A DNA stretch of 64,000 nucleotides, taken from contig NZ_QGMQ01000002.1 of the NCBI RefSeq assembly GCF_003259155.1, positions 1 through 64,000 on the forward strand, written 5' to 3'. Shown here piece by piece: positions 35,107-45,100 of this stretch. Under the pieces are notes generated by a model, which was given only the letters and a program-made list of their open reading frames with translations, was not told where the DNA came from and did not search any database. The stretch comes from Marinimicrobium alkaliphilum. Lineage in GTDB: Bacteria > Pseudomonadota > Gammaproteobacteria > Pseudomonadales > Cellvibrionaceae. A program made the translations under genes and the position numbers. Position 1 is the stretch's first letter. Every line of letters starts with the position of its first letter.

Positions 35107-35297
35107 GGGTGCCTCATGTGTCGGATTACGCCCTTCGGGCTAATCCGACACATGAGAGCAATGGCACCCTTTCGGGTGTTGTGCCTTAATTGTCGGATTA
35201 CGCCCTTTCGGGCTAATCCGACCTACGGGAACTAATGGTACGCTGTTTCGAGTAGGTCGGATTAGGCGAAGCCGTAATCCGACACTTGAGGCACCCA
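35107..35297. repeat. Hairpin-repeat cluster 3
   Basis: Two plus-oriented hairpins (35119-35150, 35192-35226) and a reverse one (35252-35284). The edges GGTGCCTCATGTGTCGG and CCGACACTTGAGGCACC are inverted copies. It fills most of the gap between the receptor and the GntR gene. Confidence 0.88.
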
Positions 35298-35435
35298 ACG
35301 CCAACAATCGCTCTGATCCAACCAATCAACCCTCCATTCCCGCTCTATCCCCGCACCGCTAGGCGCACGATTAATTATTATTGTATGATTGGCGCAGTTA
35401 CCACACATGGACTCACCAAACAGCGAGATGACGCT
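35298..35435 (+). promoter_or_regulatory. Leader of the GntR regulator gene
   Basis: ATTATTGTATGATT (35377-35390) holds a good left half-site of the operator family and a TATGAT that could act as a -10 box about 47 bp before the start codon. This suits autoregulation. The right half-site is not preserved. Confidence 0.4.
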
Positions 35436-36170
35436 ATGCCCGTGCTAGAACGCAACTCCAACCTCTCCCAGCGGATGACCCAGGAGCTGGGTAGGGAAAT
35501 TGTCTGTGGGAATTTCAAGCCCGGCGATAGCCTGCCCACCGAGGCTGAGCTGTGTGAACAGTTCGGTGTCAGCCGCACCGCTGTGCGCGAGGCGGTCAAA
35601 ATGCTCTCGGCCAAGGGGCTGATTTCCAGTCGTCCGCGCCAGGGTATTCGGACCTTGCCCGAGGAGGAGTGGAACATCTTCGACTCCGATCTGTTGCGCT
35701 GGTCACTGGAGAGCACGCCGTCATTGCGGGTATTGCGTGAGTTTTTGCAGATGCGCCTTGCGATCGAGCCCGAGGCCGCCTCGCTGGCGGCACGCTACGC
35801 CGATCAGGGCCGGATCGATGCCATCGGCGCGGCGCTCGACAGGATGCGCTCGGCTGAAACCAAACCGGAAGAGGGGCTGCAGGCGGATATTGCCTTCCAC
35901 GTCAGTATTCTCTACGCCAGCAAGAACCGTTTCTTTATCCGTATGCGCGACTTTATCGAGACGGCGCTGAACGAGAGTATTCGCCACACCAACGTCGCCA
36001 AGGCGGACCACGAGGCGATTATCGACGATCACGCCAAAGTGTATATGGCCATCAAGAACCGCAACCCCGAACGGGCCAAGGCGGCCATGTTGTTGCTGAT
36101 TGATGAGGCACTCACCTTTATCGAACAGGAGATCGAGGAGCAGGGCAGCGGCAAAGCCCACCCGATGTAG
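35436..36170 (+). CDS. GntR-family (FadR-type) transcriptional regulator
   Basis: This 244-residue DNA-binding protein probably represses the arabinan genes. Residues about 10-75 form the winged helix (LGREIVCGNFKPGDSLPTE, FGVSRTAVREAVKML, GLISSRPRQG). Residues about 95-235 form an all-helical FCD effector domain with metal/ligand His and Asp residues (FHVSILYAS, DHEAIIDDHAKVY). ATG 35436 is preferred over the in-frame codon at 35286, which lies in the repeat cluster. GntR proteins of this type bind short palindromes like the ATTGT-N3-ACAAT sites found beside the GH43 and receptor genes. Confidence 0.9.
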   Translation: MPVLERNSNLSQRMTQELGREIVCGNFKPGDSLPTEAELCEQFGVSRTAVREAVKMLSAKGLISSRPRQGIRTLPEEEWNIFDSDLLRWSLESTPSLRVLREFLQMRLAIEPEAASLAARYADQGRIDAIGAALDRMRSAETKPEEGLQADIAFHVSILYASKNRFFIRMRDFIETALNESIRHTNVAKADHEAIIDDHAKVYMAIKNRNPERAKAAMLLLIDEALTFIEQEIEEQGSGKAHPM

Positions 36171-36275
36171 TCTGTCAGGCTTGTCTCCGGGGCGCCTACT
36201 GCCGTCCTGATGACAGGCAATTGCCCCAAAATGTGCTAAGATGCGCGCAACTTGCACCAAACAGGGCCCCAGCCG
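36171..36275. other. Gap before nrdR
   Basis: This short region marks the switch from the arabinan block to housekeeping genes. TAAGATGCG (36238-36246) could contain a -10 box for nrdR. No gene is seen. Confidence 0.35.
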
Positions 36276-36746
36276 ATGCATTGTCCCTTCTGCAGTGCCG
36301 AAGATACCAAAGTGATTGATTCGCGCCTGGTCGCCGAGGGCGACCAGATTCGGCGTCGGCGCGAATGCCTTTCCTGTCACGAGCGTTTTACCACCTATGA
36401 AGTGGCCGAGCTGGTCATGCCGCGCATCATCAAACAGGACGGTACTCGCGAGCCTTTCGATGAGGGTAAATTGCGCGCCGGACTGCAGCGTGCTCTCGAA
36501 AAGCGGCCGGTGAGTGTCGAGTCTATCGAGACCGCTATCAACCAGATCAAGCACTTTCTCCAGGCCACTGGCGAGCGCGAGGTCAAGTCCATGACGTTGG
36601 GCGAAAAAGTGATGGATGAGCTGCGCAAGCTCGACGAAGTGGCCTATGTGCGCTTTGCTTCCGTATACCGTCGGTTCAAGGATCTGAACGAATTCCGCCA
36701 GGAGATCGATCGCCTGGAACGGCACCCGGACGACACAACCAGCTGA
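36276..36746 (+). CDS. nrdR: Transcriptional repressor NrdR
   Basis: This ATP/dATP-sensing repressor controls ribonucleotide reductase genes. The zinc ribbon is complete at the N-terminus ([13 protein letters not shown] and [12 protein letters not shown]), followed by an ATP-cone domain (about residues 49-139). ATG 36276 is chosen because the ribbon begins there; the longer frame adds eight atypical residues. 156 residues is normal. ribD follows after 4 bp. Confidence 0.96.
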   Translation: MHCPFCSAEDTKVIDSRLVAEGDQIRRRRECLSCHERFTTYEVAELVMPRIIKQDGTREPFDEGKLRAGLQRALEKRPVSVESIETAINQIKHFLQATGEREVKSMTLGEKVMDELRKLDEVAYVRFASVYRRFKDLNEFRQEIDRLERHPDDTTS

Positions 36747-36750
36747 CACT

Positions 36751-37884
36751 ATGGCGTTAACCTCCACTGACAGACACTTTATGGCCCGGGCGCTGACACT
36801 GGCCGCGCGCGGGCACTACACCACCATGCCCAATCCCCGGGTGGGGTGCGTGCTGGTGCGTGAGCGAACCGACGCCGAACCTGAGTTGCTGGCCGAAGGC
36901 TGGCATATAAAGGCCGGACTGGGTCACGCCGAAGTCAATGCCCTGACCGCCGCCGGCGAGCAGGCGCGCGGCGCCACGGCCTACGTCACCCTGGAGCCCT
37001 GCAGCCACACCGGGAAAACCGGCCCCTGCAGTCAGGCCCTGATCGACGCCGGGGTGGGGCGTGTGGTTTACGCCATGGAGGACCCCAACCCGCAAGTGGC
37101 CGGGCGTGGTCTGGAGCGGCTGCGGGAAGCCGGTGTGCGGGTTGACGGTCCACTCCTGGAAGAGGAAGCCCGGGCGCTCAACCCCGGCTTTATCAAGCGT
37201 ATGGCCCAGGGCTTGCCGCTGGTGCGCTGCAAACTGGCCATGAGCCTGGATGGGCGCACCGCCATGGCCAGCGGCGAAAGCAAATGGATTACCCGCCCCT
37301 GCGCCCGGCGCGACGTTCAGCGTCTGCGCGCCGGCGCCTGTGCCATTATTAGTGGTATCGATACTGTCCTGCAGGATCGGGCCGCGCTCACGGTACGCCC
37401 GGCCGAGTTGGATCTGGATAACGCTGAGACTATCGCAGAACGCCAGCCTTTGCGGGTGATTCTGGATTCCCGTCAGCGCCTGCCCGCACAGTGTGAGCTG
37501 CTGGCCAGTCCGGGCCCGGTGCTGGTAGTTCACAATGGCAGCAAGGCACCCAATCCGGACTGGCCTGCCCATGTGGAGTCACTGGCGCTGCCAGGCAAGG
37601 ACGACCGGGTCGACCTCTACGCGCTCCTGCGCGAGCTGGGGCGGCGCGAGTGTAACGAGGTGCTGATTGAGTGCGGGGCAACCCTGGCGGGGAGCTTTAT
37701 GCGCCTGGGGCTGATCGATGAGTTGGTGGTCTATATGGCTGCCAAACTCCTGGGCAGCCGGGCCCGGCCGCTGCTGGAACTGCCCTTGGACACCATGGCC
37801 GCTCAGCTGCCGCTGATGATTCGCGACATCCGGGCAATCGGGGACGACTGGCGCATTACCGCCGTGCCCGACAAAGAATACTGA
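36751..37884 (+). CDS. ribD: Bifunctional riboflavin-specific deaminase/reductase
   Basis: It carries out the second and third steps of the GTP branch of riboflavin synthesis. The N-terminal deaminase domain (about residues 1-145) has zinc ligands in GHAEVNAL and PCSHTGKTGPC. The C-terminal reductase domain (about 150-370) starts VRCKLAMSLDGRTA. 377 residues is normal. It lies between nrdR and ribE in one run. Confidence 0.95.
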   Translation: MALTSTDRHFMARALTLAARGHYTTMPNPRVGCVLVRERTDAEPELLAEGWHIKAGLGHAEVNALTAAGEQARGATAYVTLEPCSHTGKTGPCSQALIDAGVGRVVYAMEDPNPQVAGRGLERLREAGVRVDGPLLEEEARALNPGFIKRMAQGLPLVRCKLAMSLDGRTAMASGESKWITRPCARRDVQRLRAGACAIISGIDTVLQDRAALTVRPAELDLDNAETIAERQPLRVILDSRQRLPAQCELLASPGPVLVVHNGSKAPNPDWPAHVESLALPGKDDRVDLYALLRELGRRECNEVLIECGATLAGSFMRLGLIDELVVYMAAKLLGSRARPLLELPLDTMAAQLPLMIRDIRAIGDDWRITAVPDKEY

Positions 37885-37898
37885 CGGAGCTGTAGCTT

Positions 37899-38561
37899 AT
37901 GTTTACCGGAATCATTGAAGCCCTGGGCGAGGTGGTTGCCCTGGAGCCACGCAATGGCGATCTGCGCCTGCGGGTGCGCACCGGCAGCCTGGATCTGGCG
38001 GATGTTCAACTGGGCGATTCCATCGCTACCAACGGCGTCTGCCTGACCGCGGTCGAACTGCCTGGTGACGGTTTCTGGGCCGACGTCTCGCGCGAGACCC
38101 TGGACAACACCACACTCACCGGCTGGGCCGTGGGTCAGCCGGTGAACCTGGAGAAAGCGCTCACCCCCCAGACCCGTCTGGGCGGCCATATCGTCAGCGG
38201 CCACGTGGACGGCATCGGCGAGGTGGTGGGGCGCCACCGGGATGCGCGCTCGGAGCGTTTTCGCTTGCGGGCACCCGCCGAGCTGGCCCGCTATATTGCC
38301 CATAAGGGCTCCATTACTGTCGATGGCACCAGCCTCACGGTCAACAAGGTCGAGGGCGCCGAGTTTGAACTCAATATTGTGCCCCACACGCTGCAGTGGA
38401 CCATTATGGAAAGCTACCGCCCCGGCACCCGGGTCAACCTGGAGGTGGATCTGATCGCGCGCTACCTGGAACGGCTGCTGCTGGGCGACAAGGCCGCCGA
38501 CCCGGATGCCGGCGGTATCACCCTGGAATTTTTGACACAGCACGGCTATAACCGGGCCTGA
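37899..38561 (+). CDS. ribE: Riboflavin synthase, alpha subunit
   Basis: It dismutates two 6,7-dimethyl-8-ribityllumazine molecules to riboflavin. The protein is a tandem repeat of two lumazine-binding barrels (about residues 1-90 and 98-190), beginning MFTGIIEALGEV and with GVCLTAVE and DGTSLTVNKV as repeat marks. 220 residues; the family functions as a trimer. It sits 14 bp after ribD. Confidence 0.95.
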   Translation: MFTGIIEALGEVVALEPRNGDLRLRVRTGSLDLADVQLGDSIATNGVCLTAVELPGDGFWADVSRETLDNTTLTGWAVGQPVNLEKALTPQTRLGGHIVSGHVDGIGEVVGRHRDARSERFRLRAPAELARYIAHKGSITVDGTSLTVNKVEGAEFELNIVPHTLQWTIMESYRPGTRVNLEVDLIARYLERLLLGDKAADPDAGGITLEFLTQHGYNRA

Positions 38562-38592
38562 GGCCCGCATTAGAGCCTGGAGACGCAAACCC

Positions 38593-39705
38593 ATGCAATT
38601 GAACACCGTCGAAGAGCTGATTGACGATCTGCGCCAAGGCAAGATGATCATCCTGATGGATGATGAGGACCGGGAAAACGAAGGCGACCTGGTGATGGTG
38701 GCCGAGCAGGTGCGCCCGGAAGATATCAATTTTATGGCCACCCATGCCCGGGGCCTGATCTGCCTGACGCTGGCGCCGGAGCGCTGCAAACAGCTGGATT
38801 TGCCACTCATGGTAAGTGACAACCGCACCCAGCATATCACCAACTTTACCGTGTCGATCGAGGCCGCCGAAGGCGTCACCACCGGTATTTCGGCTGCCGA
38901 CCGGGCGCGCACCGTGCGCGCCGCCGTGGCGCCCGAAGCCAAGCCGGCGGACCTGGTCCAGCCCGGTCATATCTTCCCGCTCATGTCCCAGCCCGGCGGT
39001 GTGATGAGCCGCGCCGGGCACACCGAGGCCGGCTGCGATCTGGCGCGCCTGGCCGGGTACGAGCCCGCGGCAGTCATCGTCGAGGTGATGAACCCGGACG
39101 GCTCCATGGCCCGGCGCCCGGACCTGGAAAAATTCGCCGAGCAGCACGATCTGAAAATCGGTACCATTGCAGACCTGATTCACTACCGGGCGATCAAGGA
39201 AAAGACCGTCGAGTGTATCAACACCCGCCGGGTCGAGACCCTGTTCGGCGAGTTTGAGCTGCACACCTACCGGGATCTGGCTCGGGGCGACCTGCACTTT
39301 GCCATGACCAAGGGCGATATCCGCCCCGAGGACCCGACGTTGGTGCGGGTGCATGTGATGGACATCGCCCGCGACGTCCTGGCGGTCAAGCGCCCTTCGG
39401 ATGCCGGCAACAGGCCCTGGACCTATCATGAGGCCCTGCAGCGGGTCAGCGATGAGGGCCGGGGCGTGGTTCTGCTGATCTGTCACGATGAGCAGACTGA
39501 AGAGGTCGAGGACAGCATCGACTGGCTGCTCTCGGGCAAACAGCGCGGCCGCAGCAGCGAAGTGCTGTACAAGCAGGTGGGCACTGGCTCGCAGATCCTG
39601 CGCGACCTGGGGGTCGGCAAAATGCGGGTCATGTCCCTGCCCATGCGCTTTTCCGCCCTGTCGGGCTTTGATCTGGAAGTGGTCGAATACGTCAGCCCGG
39701 AGTAA
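38593..39705 (+). CDS. ribB: 3,4-dihydroxy-2-butanone-4-phosphate synthase with a degenerate GTP cyclohydrolase II-like domain
   Basis: The N-terminal 200 residues form an intact RibB domain: DDEDRENEGDLVMVAE holds the metal acids, with TGISAADR and HTEAGCDLA further on. The C-terminal 165 residues align with RibA in length but lack the zinc cysteines (SLRCDCG) and the RQEGRGIG loop of active GTP cyclohydrolase II. That step is therefore supplied by the separate ribA at 42145. Annotation as bifunctional RibBA would overstate it. No FMN riboswitch lies in the 31-bp gap upstream. Confidence 0.94.
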   Translation: MQLNTVEELIDDLRQGKMIILMDDEDRENEGDLVMVAEQVRPEDINFMATHARGLICLTLAPERCKQLDLPLMVSDNRTQHITNFTVSIEAAEGVTTGISAADRARTVRAAVAPEAKPADLVQPGHIFPLMSQPGGVMSRAGHTEAGCDLARLAGYEPAAVIVEVMNPDGSMARRPDLEKFAEQHDLKIGTIADLIHYRAIKEKTVECINTRRVETLFGEFELHTYRDLARGDLHFAMTKGDIRPEDPTLVRVHVMDIARDVLAVKRPSDAGNRPWTYHEALQRVSDEGRGVVLLICHDEQTEEVEDSIDWLLSGKQRGRSSEVLYKQVGTGSQILRDLGVGKMRVMSLPMRFSALSGFDLEVVEYVSPE

Positions 39706-39744
39706 CCCGGCCAGAACATTAACGCTAGCACTAGAGACACAACT

Positions 39745-40215
39745 ATGAGCACTATCAAGGTTATCGAAGGCGACTTTTCCGCCAGTAAAGGCAAGTACGC
39801 CCTGATCGTCAGCCGGTGGAACAGTTTTGTGGTGGAGAGCCTGAAAGAGGGCGCCCTGGACACCCTGCGCCGCCACGGGATCAAAGACAGCGACGTCACC
39901 ATCTATTACGCCCCGGGCGCGTTTGAATTTCCGCTGGTGGCCCAAAAAGTCGCCGCCAAAGGCCAGTACGATGCGATTATCGCGCTGGGCGCCGTGATTC
40001 GCGGTGGCACCCCGCACTTTGACTATGTGGCGGGCGAGTGCACCAAGGGCCTGGCCCAGGTGTCCCTCAATGCTGGCGTACCCATCACTTTTGGGGTGCT
40101 CACCGTCGACAGTATCGAGCAGGCCATTGAGCGCTCTGGCACCAAAGCCGGTAACAAAGGCGTTGAAGCGGCAGCGACAGCGCTGGAAATGGTTTCCTTG
40201 CTGGGTAAAGTGTAA
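39745..40215 (+). CDS. ribH: 6,7-dimethyl-8-ribityllumazine synthase
   Basis: It condenses the ribB and ribD products. Motifs are [29 protein letters not shown] and [17 protein letters not shown] with the catalytic His. 156 residues, typical of the capsid- or pentamer-forming family. The stop overlaps the nusB start by one base. Confidence 0.96.
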   Translation: MSTIKVIEGDFSASKGKYALIVSRWNSFVVESLKEGALDTLRRHGIKDSDVTIYYAPGAFEFPLVAQKVAAKGQYDAIIALGAVIRGGTPHFDYVAGECTKGLAQVSLNAGVPITFGVLTVDSIEQAIERSGTKAGNKGVEAAATALEMVSLLGKV

Positions 40216-40670
40216 TGACGCAAGTAGAACGCAGTGTCACCCCCGCCGCCCGGCGCATGGCTCGCCACTACGCCATGCAGGGGCTGTATCAATGGCGCAT
40301 GGCAGAGTCCAGTATCAACGCCATCGAGGCGGAGTTTCGCACCGATAACGACATGGGCAAGGTCGACGTCACCTATTTCCAGGAACTCTTGCACGGCGTG
40401 CCCCAGCACCTGACCGAGGTTGAGGACCTGTTTACCCCGTTCCTGCAGGAGCGCACTGGCGACGAGCTGGACCCGATCACCCAGGCGCTGTTGCGTATGG
40501 CGGCCTACGAGCTCAAGTTTCGCATTGATGTACCGTACAAAGTGGTGATCAACGAAGCCGTGTCACTGGCGAAAAAATTCGGCGCGGCCGACAGTCACAA
40601 GTTCATCAACGGCGTGCTCGACAAAGCCGCGGAAGTGGCCCGTCCGGCGGAAAAGCGCATCACCCGCTAA
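40215..40670 (+). CDS. nusB: Transcription antitermination factor NusB
   Basis: It works with NusE on boxA in rRNA antitermination. The protein is an all-helical 151 residues with the N-terminal basic stretch ARRMARHYAMQGLYQW and the C-terminal VVINEAVSLAKKFGAADSHKFINGVLD. The ribH-nusB-thiL order is common in gammaproteobacteria. Confidence 0.95.
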   Translation: MTQVERSVTPAARRMARHYAMQGLYQWRMAESSINAIEAEFRTDNDMGKVDVTYFQELLHGVPQHLTEVEDLFTPFLQERTGDELDPITQALLRMAAYELKFRIDVPYKVVINEAVSLAKKFGAADSHKFINGVLDKAAEVARPAEKRITR

Positions 40671-40679
40671 CGGCTGCCC

Positions 40680-41639
40680 ATGCACGAATTTGAACTGATT
40701 CGCCGCTTTTTCCAGCGTCCCGAGGCCCCCGAAGGTCCCGGTGTTGTGCTGGGGATCGGCGATGATTGCGCGCTTTTGCAGCCCGCTCAGGGTCAGCAGT
40801 TGGCGCTCTCGGTGGATACCCTGGTGGCGGATGTACACTTTCCCGCCGATGCCGATCCGGCCGAGATTGCCCAGCGCGCCCTGCGGGTCAACCTGAGCGA
40901 TCTGGCCGCCATGGGGGCCAGCCCGCGCTGGTTTACCCTGGCGCTGACCCTGCCTGAGGCCGACGAGCACTGGCTGCGTGCCTTTGGGGCCGGGTTGTTT
41001 GTCGCCGCCGACGCCTATGGCTGTACCCTGGTTGGCGGCGACACCACCGCCGGACCTTTGAGTATCACCGTACAGGTGATGGGGGAGGTGGCACCGGCCC
41101 GCGCACTGCGCCGGGACGGTGCCGGTATCGGCGATTATGTGCTGGTCACCCACTGCCTGGGCGATGGCGCCGGGGGCTTGGCCGCCGTGCGGGGCGAACT
41201 CGATTTGCCCGAGGCCGAGCTGGCGTATCTGCGGGCGCGCTACTACCGCCCCGAGCCGCGCCTGGCGGAGGCCCAGCGGTTATTGGGCCTGGCCAGTGCG
41301 GCACTGGATATTTCTGACGGCCTGGTGGCGGATTTGGGGCATATCTGTGCCGCCAGTGATGTCGCCGCCCAGATCGACGTCGAGACGCTGCCCTTGTCGC
41401 CGGCGCTGCTGGCACTGGATGACCGCGCGCGGGTCAGAGACTGGGCCCTCACCGGCGGTGATGACTACGAACTCTGTTTTACCGTGCCCGAGGCGCGGAT
41501 GCCCGAGGTGGGTCTGATGATCGCCCGGGGCGAACTCAATGCCACGGTGGTGGGGCAATTGGTGACCGGTACCGGGGTGCACTGCCTGCTCGACGGCGAG
41601 CCCTACACACTCGAAGACACAGGTTATAAGCACTTCTGA
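40680..41639 (+). CDS. thiL: Thiamine-monophosphate kinase
   Basis: It phosphorylates thiamine monophosphate to the active diphosphate. PurM-like fold of 319 residues with GIGDDCALL, SVDTLVADVHF, NLSDLAAMGA and DISDGLVADLGH. It lies 9 bp after nusB and overlaps pgpA by one base. Confidence 0.95.
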   Translation: MHEFELIRRFFQRPEAPEGPGVVLGIGDDCALLQPAQGQQLALSVDTLVADVHFPADADPAEIAQRALRVNLSDLAAMGASPRWFTLALTLPEADEHWLRAFGAGLFVAADAYGCTLVGGDTTAGPLSITVQVMGEVAPARALRRDGAGIGDYVLVTHCLGDGAGGLAAVRGELDLPEAELAYLRARYYRPEPRLAEAQRLLGLASAALDISDGLVADLGHICAASDVAAQIDVETLPLSPALLALDDRARVRDWALTGGDDYELCFTVPEARMPEVGLMIARGELNATVVGQLVTGTGVHCLLDGEPYTLEDTGYKHF

Positions 41640-42127
41640 TGACAAAAACAGCGATTAACCCCACGTTCAGCGAAATGCTGCGCAACCCCGACCACTTCTT
41701 CGCCTTCGGCTTTGGCAGCGGCCTGGCGCCCAAGGCGCCGGGCACCTTTGGGACCCTGGCGGCGATTCCGATTTTCTGGCTGATTCAGGACCTGACCCCG
41801 GCCCTCTACCTGATCTGGCTCGGGGTGACCTTTGCCCTCGGGGTCTACTGGTGCGACCGCAGCTCCAAGGCGCTGGGTGTCCACGACCACGGCGGCATTG
41901 TCTGGGATGAAATGGTGGGCTACTGGCTGACCATGTTTCTGGCGCCAGCCGGGTTGCTGTGGATGCTGATCGGTTTTGTCCTGTTCCGGTTTTTCGATAT
42001 CGTCAAACCCTGGCCCATCGGCTGGCTCGATAAACGGGTCGGCGGTGGCTTCGGCATCATGATTGACGATGTCCTGGCCGGGATTTATGCCCTGATTGTG
42101 CTGCAATTGCTGGCGCTGTGGTTCTAA
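41639..42127 (+). CDS. pgpA: Phosphatidylglycerophosphatase A
   Basis: This inner-membrane enzyme removes phosphate from phosphatidylglycerophosphate. Four hydrophobic stretches and the family motifs GLAPKAPGTFGTLAAIP, VWDEMVGYWL and FRFFDIVKPWPIGWLD are present. 162 residues, normal length. Confidence 0.95.
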   Translation: MTKTAINPTFSEMLRNPDHFFAFGFGSGLAPKAPGTFGTLAAIPIFWLIQDLTPALYLIWLGVTFALGVYWCDRSSKALGVHDHGGIVWDEMVGYWLTMFLAPAGLLWMLIGFVLFRFFDIVKPWPIGWLDKRVGGGFGIMIDDVLAGIYALIVLQLLALWF

Positions 42128-42144
42128 CAGAGAGTGAGTGACGC

Positions 42145-42762
42145 GTGAGCATACGCTTTATCGAATCCTGCAAACTGCCGACCCCCTGGGGCATGTTTAC
42201 CATGCACGGCTTTGCCGACGACGGCCTGGACAAAGAGCATGTGGTGCTGACCATGGGCGATTTGCACAGCGACGAGCCGCTGCTGGCGCGGGTGCACTCG
42301 GAGTGCCTGACCGGAGACGCCCTGTTCAGCTTGCGCTGCGACTGCGGACCGCAACTGCAGGCGGCCATGCACAAGGTAGCCCTGGCCGGGCGCGGGGCGA
42401 TTTTTTACCTGCGCCAGGAAGGACGCGGCATCGGTTTGCTCAATAAAATCCGCGCTTATCACCTGCAGGACTGTGGCGCCGACACCGTCGAGGCCAACGA
42501 GCGTCTGGGTTTTGGCGCCGATATGCGCGATTACAGTATTCTCAAACCCATGCTTGAACATCTGGGGGTTTCGCGTCTGAACCTGCTCACCAATAATCCG
42601 CGTAAGGTCAAAGCTTTGCAGGCGATGGGCATCGAGGTGGTGGAGCGTATTCCCCACCGCACCGGGCGCAACCCGCACAATGCCCAGTACCTGGAAACCA
42701 AGCGCGGCAAGCTGGGACACCTGTTTGACGACTGGGAAGACGACCATCCCCACCACACCTGA
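42145..42762 (+). CDS. ribA: GTP cyclohydrolase II
   Basis: This is the committed step of riboflavin synthesis. The zinc site SLRCDCG and catalytic [12 protein letters not shown] are intact, as is NNPRKV near the end. The start is GTG 42145 after GAGTGAG. 205 residues. It supplies the activity missing from the C-terminal half of the ribB product. Confidence 0.95.
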   Translation: MSIRFIESCKLPTPWGMFTMHGFADDGLDKEHVVLTMGDLHSDEPLLARVHSECLTGDALFSLRCDCGPQLQAAMHKVALAGRGAIFYLRQEGRGIGLLNKIRAYHLQDCGADTVEANERLGFGADMRDYSILKPMLEHLGVSRLNLLTNNPRKVKALQAMGIEVVERIPHRTGRNPHNAQYLETKRGKLGHLFDDWEDDHPHHT

Positions 42763-43593
<831 letters not shown>

Positions 43594-43596
43594 TGG

Positions 43597-44205
43597 CTAG
43601 GGCTGAGTCCAGTGAGGCTCGGCCCAGCTCAGCAGGTCGTTGGTGAGCGTATCGGCAGCCTTGCCAAAAGCGTTCACCACGGCCGGCAGGTCACTGCCAG
43701 CGCTGGCTTCGCGGATTTCAAAGCGGCGGCTGGCGAGCACTTCCTGGCGCCCCGTATCCACCAGTAACGCCTCCAGAATAATCACCGCCTCAGCCCGACC
43801 TTCCCGATACTCGGTGTGAAAACCGCGCAGCTCACTCACCAGCTCCAGCCCGGTATTGACCCGGCTGCTCTCGGACACCACGGCGTGCAGGCCGCCGCCC
43901 CGGCGCAGGCCGTCGATCAGGTGGTCGCGCAGTAACAGCGGGATGGCGTCGCTCCAGCGAACCCCCGAGTAGGCTTGAAACTGATGCGGGTCGGGCATCA
44001 CCAGAATCCGGCTGCCGCTCAGAGTGCGATTGGCCTGGGGTGTTTCCACCCGCAGGCTCAGGTCGCGTTCCGGGGCGCGACTGTCGACGCTGCTGGCGGG
44101 CAGGGTATAGGTATCCTGGGGTTCATGGCTCGGAAAAGGCGAACACGCGGCGAGACTGGCGATCAGGGCCGCGCCCAGGGCCCAGCGGGCGAATGGGGGG
44201 ATCAT
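43597..44205 (-). CDS. ABC-transport auxiliary lipoprotein (PqiC/YmbA type)
   Basis: The protein has 202 residues with a lipobox ASLAAC (about Cys21) and a beta-rich domain of the PqiC/YmbA class (LVMPDPHQFQAYSGVRWSD-type text). It probably links the MCE protein to the outer membrane in lipid transport. It overlaps the MCE gene by 4 bp and is last in the four-gene run. Confidence 0.88.
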   Translation of the reverse strand: MIPPFARWALGAALIASLAACSPFPSHEPQDTYTLPASSVDSRAPERDLSLRVETPQANRTLSGSRILVMPDPHQFQAYSGVRWSDAIPLLLRDHLIDGLRRGGGLHAVVSESSRVNTGLELVSELRGFHTEYREGRAEAVIILEALLVDTGRQEVLASRRFEIREASAGSDLPAVVNAFGKAADTLTNDLLSWAEPHWTQP

Positions 44206-45098
44206 GGTGAATACTCCTTAAGCGAATCGCGTCCGAAGAGTACATCGGAAGGGCTTTCTTCCAGGCGTTGGCTGAGGCGCTGGAGCGACGCCAGGGTCTG
44301 ACGCAACTCCTTGATGGCGGGGGTGATGTCGTTGATGCCGCGCACGCTTTGTTCAAAGCCACCACGGTTGTCTTCAATCAGGGACTCGAGCATGACTGCT
44401 GTACGGTTGATGCTGTCGAGCGCCTCCCGGCCCTGATCGTCAATCAGGCCACTCACCTGAACGGTCAGTTCGCCCACGGCCTCCATCAGCTCGCTGAATT
44501 GGTTCAGGCCTCGGGTCAGCTCCCCGCGCTCACTTGCCAGGGTATCGCTGGTGAGTTTGAGGTTGGCAAGAATCTCCGTGATGCTCTCGGCGTTTTCTTC
44601 GGACAGGATGCGGTTGACGTTCTCCAGGAGTTGCGCCAGGTTGTCGATGAGGCCTTCGCCGTTGGACATCAGGGAACTCAGGGGCGAGGCGTCGGCGTTA
44701 ATCACGGGTGGGTTTTCGCGGTCGCCGGGTAGCGCCGGGCTGTCGGGCTCGCCGCCGCGTAACTGAATACTCATATTGCCGGTGATGTTGGTCAGTTCCA
44801 TGCTGGCCCGGGTGTCTTCACGCACAGGCGTGTCGCTGAAGACTCGAATGTCGGCTAATACGCGCCGGTGATCGTCCCGGTCCAGCTCCAGGCTGAGGAC
44901 ATCGCCCACACGGATCCCGCTGTAGAGCACGGCGTTGCCCACGGCGAGGCCGGTGACTGCCTGATCGAAACTGATCCGGTAGTACGCGTATTCCCGATCG
45001 GCGCTGGATTGGCTGAGCCAGAGTGCAAAGAGCAGCGCAGCGCCAGCGGCGATCAAGGTGAACAGGCCGATAAGCACGTGGTGCGCACGCGGTTCCAT
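44202..45098 (-). CDS. MCE-domain (MlaD/PqiB-like) lipid transporter subunit
   Basis: One N-terminal membrane helix (LIGLFTLIAAGAALLFALWL) is followed by a single MCE domain (about residues 38-120; AVLYSGIRVGDVLSLEL) and a long helical tail (about 140-290) with hydrophobic heptads. Such tails form hollow needles in the PqiB/LetB type. 298 residues. It is the periplasmic part of the transporter with the neighbouring ATPase and permease. Confidence 0.92.
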   Translation of the reverse strand: MEPRAHHVLIGLFTLIAAGAALLFALWLSQSSADREYAYYRISFDQAVTGLAVGNAVLYSGIRVGDVLSLELDRDDHRRVLADIRVFSDTPVREDTRASMELTNITGNMSIQLRGGEPDSPALPGDRENPPVINADASPLSSLMSNGEGLIDNLAQLLENVNRILSEENAESITEILANLKLTSDTLASERGELTRGLNQFSELMEAVGELTVQVSGLIDDQGREALDSINRTAVMLESLIEDNRGGFEQSVRGINDITPAIKELRQTLASLQRLSQRLEESPSDVLFGRDSLKEYSP

Positions 45099-45100
45099 AA

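Noticed and set aside
38562-38592. FMN riboswitch before ribB
   Set aside because: The gap is only 31 bp and has none of the conserved FMN aptamer segments.
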